DNA of 9,990 bases from Rhizobiaceae bacterium. Lineage in GTDB: Bacteria > Pseudomonadota > Alphaproteobacteria > Rhizobiales > Rhizobiaceae. The notes under the pieces are model-generated. The model was not told the origin of the DNA and did not search any database. It saw nothing but the letters and a program-made list of their open reading frames with translations. Position numbers and translations under genes: made by a program. The DNA lies in the NCBI GenBank assembly GCA_028865845.1, contig JAGWJK010000088.1, positions 1-9,990 of the forward strand, in the 5' to 3' direction. Shown piece by piece: positions 1 to 6,267 of this stretch (positions are counted from its first letter, which is position 1; each line of letters starts with the position of its first letter).

Positions 1-349
1 GCACTTCTTCGTGGGAGTGATGGTCAAGCACGTCGCACAGGACCAGCGCCGTGCCTTCAAGCCAGGGAATCCGACGCAGCGTGTCGAGATCCGGCTTCAT
101 CGTGTAGTCGCCGTAGCCCTTTTCCCAGCTCGTTGCCTTATAGCCGGAAACGGTCTCCATCTCGATGTCGGTTGCCTGCAGATAGTTGCAGCTATGCGTT
201 TCCTTCCAGGCGCTCTCGACGAAATACTCCGCCTGAAAGCGCTTGCCCATCAAGCGGCCCTGCATGTCGACCTGACATGCCAGAACCGTGTCGATGCGGC
301 CCTCGGCCACATCTTTTTTGAGGTCGTCGAACGTATAGCTGGTGCTCAT
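1..349 (-). CDS. Glutamine synthetase family protein (gamma-glutamyl-amine ligase type), N-terminal part
   Basis: This is the first 116 codons of a glutamine-synthetase-family ligase, reading leftward out of the window. GS-family enzymes use ATP to join glutamate to ammonia or, in PuuA-like members, to an amine. The visible protein starts MSTSYTFDDLKKD and carries the N-terminal beta-grasp signature DMQGRLMGKRF (about residues 28-38), then GYGDYTMKPDLDTLRRIPW and GTALVLCDVLDHH, typical of the part just before the catalytic domain. This style fits GS-like gamma-glutamyl ligases better than the housekeeping GlnA. ATG at 347-349 is preceded by AGGCGG about 8 nt upstream. It follows the APC permease gene on the same strand after a 143-nt gap, so it is probably the third gene of the operon. 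The catalytic residues and C-terminus lie outside the window, so ligase substrate and integrity cannot be judged. Confidence 0.85.
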   Translation of the reverse strand, partial: MSTSYTFDDLKKDVAEGRIDTVLACQVDMQGRLMGKRFQAEYFVESAWKETHSCNYLQATDIEMETVSGYKATSWEKGYGDYTMKPDLDTLRRIPWLEGTALVLCDVLDHHSHEEV

Positions 350-442
350 AATTGATCCGCCTGGAATACTGAAAAGGTTTGGAGGTCGCGATTGTCGCCA
401 ACGCCACTTAAAAAGGGGCGCTTGAAAGCGACGTTTGCGAAC

Positions 443-472
443 CGAATGGGCCGCAGGATCGCGACCCATTCG
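443..472. repeat. 8-bp inverted repeat between permease and GS-family genes
   Basis: CGAATGGG (443-450) and CCCATTCG (465-472) are perfect inverted arms around a 14-nt loop, 20 bases past the permease stop codon in the direction of transcription. In that direction no T tract follows directly, so a classical terminator is unlikely. A second small stem further on (CGCTT/AAGCG, near 419-431) is followed on the minus strand by CCCC and TTTTT, and could act as a weak attenuator. An mRNA-stability or processing element between the two operon genes is equally possible. Confidence 0.45.
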
Positions 473-492
473 TTGTTGTTTTGGATGCCGTC

Positions 493-2067
493 TTAGCGTT
501 CGCCGACGGCGCGTTCGGCAGCAGCGATATCGGCCTGGCGCTTGGCGATCATGTCGCCGATCGGCGGCCCCTGGAAGCGCCGGCTCTCGAAGGCGAACCA
601 TACGATAGCCGTCAGGACGAGGAAGCCGATGGTAATGTAGAGCGCCCACTGGTTCGGCGGCTGAATGCCGATGATGAAGATGATGGCCATGGCAACCATC
701 ACGAAAACCGAGACCACCTTATAGAGGCCGATCCCCATGTTCCAGGGGCCCATCTTCGGCCATTTCGCGGTTCCGATCGCCTTGATGCCGAGCGCGATCG
801 GCACGGCGAAGGAGAGGAACAGGAAGATGACCGTGCACGATACCACGATGGTGTAGGCCGACGAACCGGCAATGGTCACCAGCGAAGCGCCCCATACGAA
901 CAGCACAGAGAGCACTGCCGCCGTCCAGATTGCCACGGAAGGCGTGCGGAACTTTCGGCTGACGCTCGCAAGCGACTTCGAAAACGGCAGGCCGCCGTCA
1001 CGCGAGAAGGCGTAGATCATACGCGATGCCGACGTAACCGTCGCCAGACCGCACAGGAACTGCGAAATGAAGATCGCGATGTAGAGGATCTTTGCGACCA
1101 CCGGATTGGTGATGCTGTCGATCGTCCAGAAGAAGACGTTCCAGCCCTGCTTCGAGGCATCGTCCATGTTCGGGATGGCGAGCAGGAAGGCCAGCAGCAT
1201 GATGTAGCCGAAGAGCGACGACCACCAGACAGAGGAGATCATGCCGCGCGGCACCGAGCTCGAAGCCTTGACGGTCTCTTCCGACGTATGAGCCGAGGCG
1301 TCATAGCCGGTGATCGTGTAGATCGGCAGCAACAGGCCGAGTGCGAAGATGTACCAGATGTTGTCCGTCTTCGGCCAAACCGATGCATCGCCTTCCGGCG
1401 TGCCGGAATAGTTGGTGAAAGTCCAGATGCGGCTGATGTCCCAGGTCTTCACGCCGACGAGGCACACGATCGTCAAGGCGATCGCGGCTGCGAAGATCAG
1501 ATAGCCGGACATGTCCGTGAGCTTCGCCGTCAGCTTGATACCGAAATGGTTGATCAGGGCTTGAATACCCGTAATGAGGGCTACGAAGATGATCTGGTTG
1601 GCAAAGCCCGCCGATGTCGTCGTGTCGACATTGATGCTGAACCAGGTACCGATCGAACCGGCAAAGAAACCCCAGGTCCCGGTGTTGATGGCACCGAGAA
1701 CGGTGATCAGGCCGAGGAGGTTGAGCCAGGCCGTCAGCCAGCCGGTGAAGCGGTTTCCGAGGATCGAACCCCAGTGGTAGAGCCCGCCCGCGGTCGGATA
1801 GGCAGACGAAATCTGTGCCATGGACAAAGCGAACACGCCGGAAATCAGGCAACCGAGCGGCCAGCCGATGCCGATCGCAGCACCGCCTGCGCCCGATGTC
1901 GCCTGGGCCAGCGAATTGATGCCGCCCGAGAGAATGCAAATGATGGAGAAGGAAATGGCGAAGTTCGAAAACGAACTCATGCGCCGCTCCAGCTCCTGAG
2001 CGTACCCCATGGAGTGCAGGATCTGCACATCCTGTTTCTTGTCTAGATCTGTGTAATCAGCAGACAT
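493..2067 (-). CDS. APC-superfamily amino acid/amine permease
   Basis: A secondary inner-membrane transporter of 524 residues, the usual length for the amino acid/choline transporter branch of the APC superfamily (relatives include yeast UGA4 and BAT-type GABA permeases). The N-terminus shows the branch's hallmark ELERRMSSFSNFAISFSI directly before TM1, then the conserved PTAGGLYHWGS loop. About 12 hydrophobic segments follow, including the cytoplasmic loop SRDGGLPFSKSLASVSRKFRTPSVAI. It probably imports an amino acid, GABA or related amine by proton symport; the substrate is not readable from sequence. The start at 2067 (MSADYTDL) is preferred over an in-frame ATG seven codons upstream (2088) because a GAGGGG ribosome binding site sits 5 nt before it. 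It lies between the amidohydrolase and GS-family genes on the same strand, suggesting that all three handle one substrate. Confidence 0.92.
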   Translation of the reverse strand: MSADYTDLDKKQDVQILHSMGYAQELERRMSSFSNFAISFSIICILSGGINSLAQATSGAGGAAIGIGWPLGCLISGVFALSMAQISSAYPTAGGLYHWGSILGNRFTGWLTAWLNLLGLITVLGAINTGTWGFFAGSIGTWFSINVDTTTSAGFANQIIFVALITGIQALINHFGIKLTAKLTDMSGYLIFAAAIALTIVCLVGVKTWDISRIWTFTNYSGTPEGDASVWPKTDNIWYIFALGLLLPIYTITGYDASAHTSEETVKASSSVPRGMISSVWWSSLFGYIMLLAFLLAIPNMDDASKQGWNVFFWTIDSITNPVVAKILYIAIFISQFLCGLATVTSASRMIYAFSRDGGLPFSKSLASVSRKFRTPSVAIWTAAVLSVLFVWGASLVTIAGSSAYTIVVSCTVIFLFLSFAVPIALGIKAIGTAKWPKMGPWNMGIGLYKVVSVFVMVAMAIIFIIGIQPPNQWALYITIGFLVLTAIVWFAFESRRFQGPPIGDMIAKRQADIAAAERAVGER

Positions 2068-2070
2068 ATC

Positions 2071-2078
2071 TTCCCCTC
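2071..2078 (-). promoter_or_regulatory. Ribosome binding site that fixes the permease start
   Basis: On the minus strand GAGGGGAA lies just upstream of ATG at 2065-2067. The alternative upstream ATG at 2086-2088 would place this purine tract inside the coding region and has no comparable site of its own. Confidence 0.6.
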
Positions 2079-2123
2079 TGAATCCCAATCGCCCGCGGAA
2101 TTACGAACGACCACATGGCATAC

Positions 2124-2174
2124 GCCGCCGGCTTTTGCCGTGCGGCCTGATCGCAGTTGAACTGCTCCCCGGGG
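2124..2174. repeat. Cluster of hairpins between amidohydrolase and permease genes
   Basis: Three dyad elements fall in this 119-nt gap. The first is an imperfect stem GCCGCCGGC-TTTT-GCCGTGCGGC (2124-2146, one bulge). The second is a 13-bp palindrome GCAGTTGAACTGC (2153-2165). The third is CCCCGGGG (2167-2174), followed on the plus strand by TTTTT. The T run is on the wrong strand to terminate the leftward operon. These could be RNA-processing or stabilising stems, or a terminator for stray plus-strand transcripts. No promoter of its own for the permease was recognised here. Confidence 0.4.
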
Positions 2175-2186
2175 TTTTTCTTTGTA

Positions 2187-2957
2187 TTATCGGGCTTCCA
2201 GACTGCTCTGGAGAAGCCCCGTGAGATAGTCGGCCATAACCCCTTGACCGACGTCGTCCCCGATGAGGTCATTTCGGACCTCGATCATTACGTTATGCAA
2301 TCCATTGGCGAGACCATGCAGCTTCAGCGTATGGGTCACGCCGTCTTCGGGCCCGTAAGGCTCGTTGCGTTCGGTGCGATAGAGCGGCGCCTGCGCGGCC
2401 GCATCGAGCATACGATCCGCCAACCAGCGGTCCTCGTCGTGCAGAATTCCGAGTTCCACGGCCCGCTGCTTGCCGTTGTAGACGGGCGTAAAGCTGTGGA
2501 TCGTCACGATCACGCTATTTTGTCCCCGCGCCGCCCGATTTTTCAAGAGCGTCCGTATGCGCTCGTGGAACGGGATATAGAGCGCCTCGGTACGCGCGCG
2601 CCTGGCTTCGGGAGCAAGGTGATGATTGCCGGGAATCGAATATATTTCGCTGGTTTCCGGCATGGCGCCCGGACTTTCGGGCGGACGATTGCAATCGTAG
2701 ATCAGCCGAGAGAAGCGCTGGTGCACAAGAGTGGCATCAAGGCTTGCCGATATTTTCCGGGCGACGGCCAGCGCCCCCGGATCCCATGCGATGTGGCTCG
2801 AAAGCGCTTCGGCCGGAAGCCCGAGATCGCCGAACTGTTCCGGTAGCGTGCGGGACGCATGCTCGCAGATGATAAAAAACGGACTTTTTCCGTCGGGCCT
2901 CTCGACCGCGACGCAATCTCCATCCGCTTCCGTCAGAACGCCTTGCTGCGCAAGCAT
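2187..2957 (-). CDS. N-formylglutamate amidohydrolase family protein (HutG-like)
   Basis: A 256-residue member of the FGase family (Pfam PF05013 type), whose known member HutG cleaves N-formylglutamate to glutamate and formate in histidine breakdown using a bound metal. Family landmarks seen are FIICEHASRTLP (28-39, likely metal-binding His33), HIAWDPGA (55-62), SRLIYDCNRP (83-92), YIPFHERI (127-134), VTIHSFTP (151-158) and MIEVRNDLIG near the C-terminus. There is no signal peptide, so it should be cytoplasmic. No other hut gene is present, so the true substrate may be another N-acyl or gamma-glutamyl compound made or imported by the neighbouring GS-like ligase and permease (inference). It is the first gene of the leftward operon and divergent from the RpiR gene. 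The ribosome binding site before ATG 2957 is poor: a GTGGGG stretch inside the palindrome GGGGTGCCCC (2960-2969). Confidence 0.88.
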   Translation of the reverse strand: MLAQQGVLTEADGDCVAVERPDGKSPFFIICEHASRTLPEQFGDLGLPAEALSSHIAWDPGALAVARKISASLDATLVHQRFSRLIYDCNRPPESPGAMPETSEIYSIPGNHHLAPEARRARTEALYIPFHERIRTLLKNRAARGQNSVIVTIHSFTPVYNGKQRAVELGILHDEDRWLADRMLDAAAQAPLYRTERNEPYGPEDGVTHTLKLHGLANGLHNVMIEVRNDLIGDDVGQGVMADYLTGLLQSSLEAR

Positions 2958-2998
2958 TAGGGGTGCCCCACACTTCCTAATAAAATCTTTATAAGAAA

Positions 2999-3027
2999 AG
3001 AATTCTTCAGGTTTGGGCGAGTGTCAA
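2999..3027 (-). promoter_or_regulatory. Possible promoter for the leftward operon
   Basis: On the minus strand there is a perfect TTGACA -35 box (3022-3027). The best-spaced -10 (AATTCT, 2999-3004, 17-nt spacer) is weak. A better TATAAA-like box further downstream (about 2988-2994) is too far for a standard sigma-70 spacing. Direction and position fit the amidohydrolase operon, but the -10 remains uncertain. Confidence 0.3.
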
Positions 3028-3036
3028 CCGGAAACT

Positions 3037-3047
3037 GAAATTATTTC
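3037..3047. promoter_or_regulatory. Palindrome GAAATTATTTC, candidate operator
   Basis: A dyad GAAAT-T-ATTTC lies in the divergent control region between the possible leftward promoter and the rightward promoter. A short AT-rich dyad here is a natural place for the divergently encoded RpiR regulator to bind both promoters. Assignment to RpiR is inference from position only. Confidence 0.3.
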
Positions 3048-3050
3048 TTC

Positions 3051-3078
3051 ATTTGTGACATTGACTCGAATTGTGACA
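3051..3078 (+). repeat. Two direct repeats of (A)WTTGTGACA in the divergent promoter region
   Basis: ATTTGTGACA (3051-3060) and AATTGTGACA (3069-3078) share TTGTGACA and begin 18 bp apart, close to two helical turns, so they lie on nearly the same DNA face. They flank the predicted -35 box of the rpiR-type gene, so a bound regulator would affect its transcription. Candidate tandem operator. Confidence 0.4.
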
Positions 3079-3090
3079 GCGTTGTTATAT
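3061..3090 (+). promoter_or_regulatory. Probable sigma-70 promoter of the RpiR-type gene
   Basis: TTGACT (3061-3066) and TTATAT (3085-3090) are separated by 18 nt and lie about 47 nt before the GTG start at 3137. Overlap with the TTGTGACA direct repeats suggests regulated, possibly autoregulated, transcription. Confidence 0.45.
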
Positions 3091-3136
3091 CCTGCGAGGA
3101 GACTGGCATAAGACCGTCCCGGGGAGCAAAAATCGA

Positions 3137-4009
3137 GTGAGCAATGCGTCGAAGACAGTGTCGGACGTAATCCATGCCCAATTCGAAGGGCTGACGCGCG
3201 CCGAAAAACAACTTGCCACCAGCCTGCTCGAAAACTATCCGGTTTCGGGCTTGGGCAGTATCACCACGGTTGCCGAAAATGCGCGTGTTTCAACGCCGAC
3301 CGTGGCGCGAATGGTGCAGAAGCTCGGCTTCAAGGGCTATCCCGACTTTCAGTCGCGCCTCCACCAGGAGGTCGAGGCCACCATCTCGAATCCGCTGACC
3401 AAACATGACCGCTGGGCGACGAACGCCCCCGGTACGCACATCCTCAACCGCTTCGCCGATGCCATCATGGGAAACCTGCGGCAGACGCTGACCGACATCG
3501 ATGCCGCAACGTTCGATGGCGTCGCTGCGCTCCTGTCCGAGCGCAAACGCGGGCTTTATTTCGTTGGTGGCCGCATAACCGGCGCGCTCGCCGAATATTT
3601 CTTTACACATATGCAGGTCATCAGGCCGAATACCACGCTGCTCTCGTCCAATTCGAGTTCGTGGCCACAATACGTCCTGAACATGAATCCCGGCGATCTG
3701 CTCGTCATCTTCGATATCCGTCGTTACGAGCAGGAATTGGTCAATCTCGCCGCCGCCGCGCGGCGGCGCGGAGCCGAGATCATCGTCTTCACCGACCAGT
3801 GGGCGACTCCCGCCGCCAAGCATGCGCGACACACGTTCCGCGTGCAGATCGAGGCGCCGTCGGCCTGGGATTCGTCCGTCGTCACCCTCTTCATCGTCGA
3901 AGCCCTGATCGAAGCCGTGCAAAGCTCGACCTGGGACGAAACGAGCGAGCGCATGAAAACCCTGGAAGGCCTGTTCGAGCAGACCAGGCTGTTCCGCAAG
4001 CTAGGTTAG
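3137..4009 (+). CDS. RpiR/MurR-family transcriptional regulator
   Basis: A 290-residue DNA-binding regulator with the usual two-domain plan. The N-terminal HTH_6 domain (about 5-80) includes SITTVAENARVSTPTVARMV followed by KLGFKGYPDFQSRL. A C-terminal SIS domain (about 125-262) follows. Most RpiR proteins sense a sugar phosphate through Ser-rich SIS loops. Here the first loop reads FVGGRITGALA (142-152) and the second LLVIFDIRRYEQE (188-200), in place of the common GxGxS and iSxSGxT patterns, so the ligand is probably not a normal sugar phosphate (inference). Start is GTG at 3137 with GGGGAG 10 nt upstream; no better start is visible. It lies divergent from the amidohydrolase operon and 190 nt ahead of the ABC-importer genes, which suggests that it controls both. 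Repressor or activator role cannot be told. Confidence 0.9.
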   Translation: MSNASKTVSDVIHAQFEGLTRAEKQLATSLLENYPVSGLGSITTVAENARVSTPTVARMVQKLGFKGYPDFQSRLHQEVEATISNPLTKHDRWATNAPGTHILNRFADAIMGNLRQTLTDIDAATFDGVAALLSERKRGLYFVGGRITGALAEYFFTHMQVIRPNTTLLSSNSSSWPQYVLNMNPGDLLVIFDIRRYEQELVNLAAAARRRGAEIIVFTDQWATPAAKHARHTFRVQIEAPSAWDSSVVTLFIVEALIEAVQSSTWDETSERMKTLEGLFEQTRLFRKLG

Positions 4010-4090
4010 GAGGAAGGGGCAAGAGAAAATTGTAACTTGCGGATCGGCCGGCGAAACAGCGCCTGTCACAGTTCGCCTCTAATAAAGAAA

Positions 4091-4109
4091 TTCCCAAGGT
4101 TTGTGGGAA
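4091..4109. promoter_or_regulatory. Inverted repeat TTCCCA-N7-TGGGAA upstream of the binding-protein gene
   Basis: Perfect 6-bp arms (4091-4096 and 4104-4109) around 7 bases in the 190-nt gap between the regulator and the binding-protein gene. It is a candidate operator for the importer. It does not recur in the divergent region to the left, so if RpiR binds both places it would need a different core. No convincing -35/-10 pair was found in this gap; TCTAAT (4078-4083) is a possible -10 without a good -35. Confidence 0.35.
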
Positions 4110-4186
4110 ACATGAGGCCCTTAAAGCCGTCACACAACCTTCATGCAACGTCATTAACAGCAACGCCAGACACTGACAAACCCAAA

Positions 4187-4192
4187 AGGAGG
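4187..4192 (+). promoter_or_regulatory. Strong ribosome binding site for the binding-protein gene
   Basis: AGGAGG lies 7 nt before the GTG start at 4200, a near-perfect match to the 16S anti-Shine-Dalgarno sequence. It fixes the GTG as the start and suggests high translation. Confidence 0.75.
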
Positions 4193-4199
4193 AATACCA

Positions 4200-5303
4200 G
4201 TGATCTCGACTATTCATCGTCTTCTGACGCTCTCCACTGCGATGCTCGTCGCTTCGACCGCTATCGCTGCTGCTGAGCCGAGCGCAGACCTCATCGCTGC
4301 CGCCAAGAAGGAAGGCATGCTGACGACTATCGCCCTGCCCCACAACTGGTGCGGTTATGGCGACCTGATCGCTGCCTTCAAGGCAAAGTACGGCATCGAC
4401 GTCAACGAGCTGAACCCGGACGCCGGTTCGGGCGATGAAGTCGAAGCCATCCGCGCCAACAAGGGCAACACCGGCCCGCAGGCTCCTGACGTTATCGACG
4501 TTGGTCTCTCCTTCGGCCCGACCGCCAAGAAGGACGGCCTGATCCAGCCTTACAAGGTCTCGACCTGGGATTCGATCCCGGACAGCGCCAAGGATGCTGA
4601 CGGTTACTGGTACGGCGACTATTACGGCGTTCTCTCCTTCGTCGTGAACAAGGACGTCGTCAAGAACCCGCCGAAGGATTGGGCTGACCTCCAGAAGCCG
4701 GAATTCGCCAACACCGTATCGCTCGCTGGCGACCCGCGCGCCTCGAACCAGGCTGTTCAGGCTGTTTACGCTGCTGGTCTCGCCGCTGGCGAGAAGGACG
4801 CCGCCAAGATCGGCGACGCTGGCCTGAAGTACTTCGCCCAGCTAAACAAGGCCGGCAACTTCGTTCCGATCATCGGCAAGTCCGCTTCGCTCGCTCAGGG
4901 CTCGACCCCGATCGTCGTCGCCTGGGACTATAACGGCCTCGCATGGCGCGACAGCCTCAACGGCAACCCGCCGGTCGACGTCACCGTTCCGGCTTCTGGC
5001 GTTATCGCCGGCGTTTACGTTCAGGCGATCTCGGCTTTCGCTCCGCACCCGAACGCTGCCAAGCTGTGGATGGAATTCCTGTACTCCGACGAAGGTCAGA
5101 TTGGCTGGCTGAAGGGTTATTGCCACCCGATCCGGTTCAACGACCTCGCCAAGAACAAGAAGGTTCCGCAGGACCTCCTCGACAAGCTGCCGCCGGCAGC
5201 AGCCTATGAAAAGGCTGTCTTCCCGACGCTCGACGAGCAGGCTGCTGGTTCGGCTGTCATCACCAAGCAGTGGGACAGCGTCGTCGGCTCGAACGTACAG
5301 TAA
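4200..5303 (+). CDS. ABC importer periplasmic substrate-binding protein
   Basis: A 367-residue extracellular solute-binding protein that should capture substrate in the periplasm and hand it to the two permeases encoded next. Residues 1-25 are a Sec signal peptide: MISTIHR, a hydrophobic core, then AIAAA before EPSADL, with no lipobox. The mature part begins like the Fe3+/spermidine-putrescine/2-aminoethylphosphonate class: DLIAAAKKEGMLTTIALP, later GYWYGDYYGVLSFVVNKD and PKDWADLQKPEFANTVSLA. Two cysteines (C51 and C308) might form a disulfide. The class is known for iron, polyamines, phosphonates and opines, so substrate is open; the neighbours favour an amine or amino-acid derivative. Start is GTG with AGGAGG 7 nt upstream. 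Codon use differs from neighbours, with many GCT, GTT and GAC codons, as in highly expressed genes. A terminator-like hairpin follows. Confidence 0.92.
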   Translation: MISTIHRLLTLSTAMLVASTAIAAAEPSADLIAAAKKEGMLTTIALPHNWCGYGDLIAAFKAKYGIDVNELNPDAGSGDEVEAIRANKGNTGPQAPDVIDVGLSFGPTAKKDGLIQPYKVSTWDSIPDSAKDADGYWYGDYYGVLSFVVNKDVVKNPPKDWADLQKPEFANTVSLAGDPRASNQAVQAVYAAGLAAGEKDAAKIGDAGLKYFAQLNKAGNFVPIIGKSASLAQGSTPIVVAWDYNGLAWRDSLNGNPPVDVTVPASGVIAGVYVQAISAFAPHPNAAKLWMEFLYSDEGQIGWLKGYCHPIRFNDLAKNKKVPQDLLDKLPPAAAYEKAVFPTLDEQAAGSAVITKQWDSVVGSNVQ

Positions 5304-5317
5304 ACTGGTTTGACATG

Positions 5318-5352
5318 ACCTCCCCGCCCTGCGCGGGGAGGTTTTCCGTTTT
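5318..5352 (+). terminator. Intrinsic terminator/attenuator inside the ABC operon
   Basis: ACCTCCCCGC (5318-5327) pairs perfectly with GCGGGGAGGT (5333-5342) over a 5-nt loop, followed by TTTTCCGTTTT. It starts 15 nt after the binding-protein stop codon and 25 nt before the permease start. Partial termination here would give more binding protein than membrane components, and the stem would protect the upstream mRNA from 3' decay. Confidence 0.8.
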
Positions 5353-5376
5353 CCGACGTAGCAAACTAGGCCCCTC

Positions 5377-6267
5377 ATGAGCACCGTGACAACATCAACG
5401 ATCAGTACCGCACCCCTGATCAACAAGCGTGTGGTCGTCGACTGGCTGGGCATCGCCCCCTTCACGATCTTCACACTGTTGTTCCTGATTATTCCGACGC
5501 TCTACCTCGTCATGGGCGCATTCCTGACGCCGGACGGGAGCCTTACGCTCAAGAACCTCGGTGATCTCTTCACACCGACGATCATGGGCGCTTACTGGAT
5601 CAGTATCAAAATTTCAGTCGCTTCGGCGCTCGGTGGTGCCATCATCGGCTTCTACCTGGCGTGGGCGCTGGTTCTCGGTGGTTTGCCCACCTGGATCCGC
5701 CATGCCTTCCTGACGTTTTCGGGCGTCGCTTCCAATTTCGCCGGCGTTCCGCTGGCCTTTTCATTTATTGCCACGCTGGGCCGCCAGGGCCTGGTGACCA
5801 TTTTGTTAGCCCATTACGGTTTTAACCTTTATTCGACCGGCTTTAATCTTCTGAGTTTCTTCGGCCTCACCATCACCTACATGTACTTCCAGATCCCGCT
5901 GATGGTGCTGATCATCACGCCGGCATTGGACGGCATGAAGAAGGAATGGCGCGAAGCCGCCTCCATCCTCGGCGCGACGAACAAGCAGTATTGGACCATG
6001 GTCGCCTTGCCGATCCTCTGGCCCAGCCTTCTCGGCACGACCCTGTTGCTGTTTGCCAATTCCTTCGGCGCCATCGCGACCGCGATCGCACTGACGGGCA
6101 GCTCGCTGAACATCGTTCCGATCGTGCTCTATGCCCAGATCCGCGGCGACGTTCTGCACAATGCCAACCTTGGCTATGCGCTTGCCCTCGGCATGATCAT
6201 CATCACCGGTATTTCGAACGTCATCTATATCTTGATGCGCATGCGCGCTGAACGGTGGCAAAAATGA
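5377..6267 (+). CDS. ABC importer inner-membrane permease 1
   Basis: A 296-residue binding-protein-dependent transport permease of the PotB/FbpB type. About six membrane segments are visible (roughly 28-48, 77-99, 108-133, 160-181, 213-240, 267-287). The cytoplasmic EAA loop that docks on the ATPase is EWREAASILGATNKQYW (190-206), followed by VALPILWPSLL. It forms the transmembrane channel with the permease encoded next. Start is ATG at 5377, after the hairpin; the site upstream is weak, in line with lower expression than the binding protein. The stop codon overlaps the next start as ATGA (6264-6267), so the two permeases are translationally coupled and made in equal amounts. Confidence 0.92.
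   Translation: MSTVTTSTISTAPLINKRVVVDWLGIAPFTIFTLLFLIIPTLYLVMGAFLTPDGSLTLKNLGDLFTPTIMGAYWISIKISVASALGGAIIGFYLAWALVLGGLPTWIRHAFLTFSGVASNFAGVPLAFSFIATLGRQGLVTILLAHYGFNLYSTGFNLLSFFGLTITYMYFQIPLMVLIITPALDGMKKEWREAASILGATNKQYWTMVALPILWPSLLGTTLLLFANSFGAIATAIALTGSSLNIVPIVLYAQIRGDVLHNANLGYALALGMIIITGISNVIYILMRMRAERWQK

Noticed and set aside
481..2046. Long plus-strand open frame (521 codons) opposite the APC permease
   Set aside because: Its product is extremely rich in Arg, Asp, Glu and His, with no domain character. It is the antisense mirror of a GC-rich membrane-protein gene that has clear family motifs.
2157..2846. Plus-strand open frame opposite the amidohydrolase gene
   Set aside because: No motifs; the opposite strand has all the FGase family signatures.
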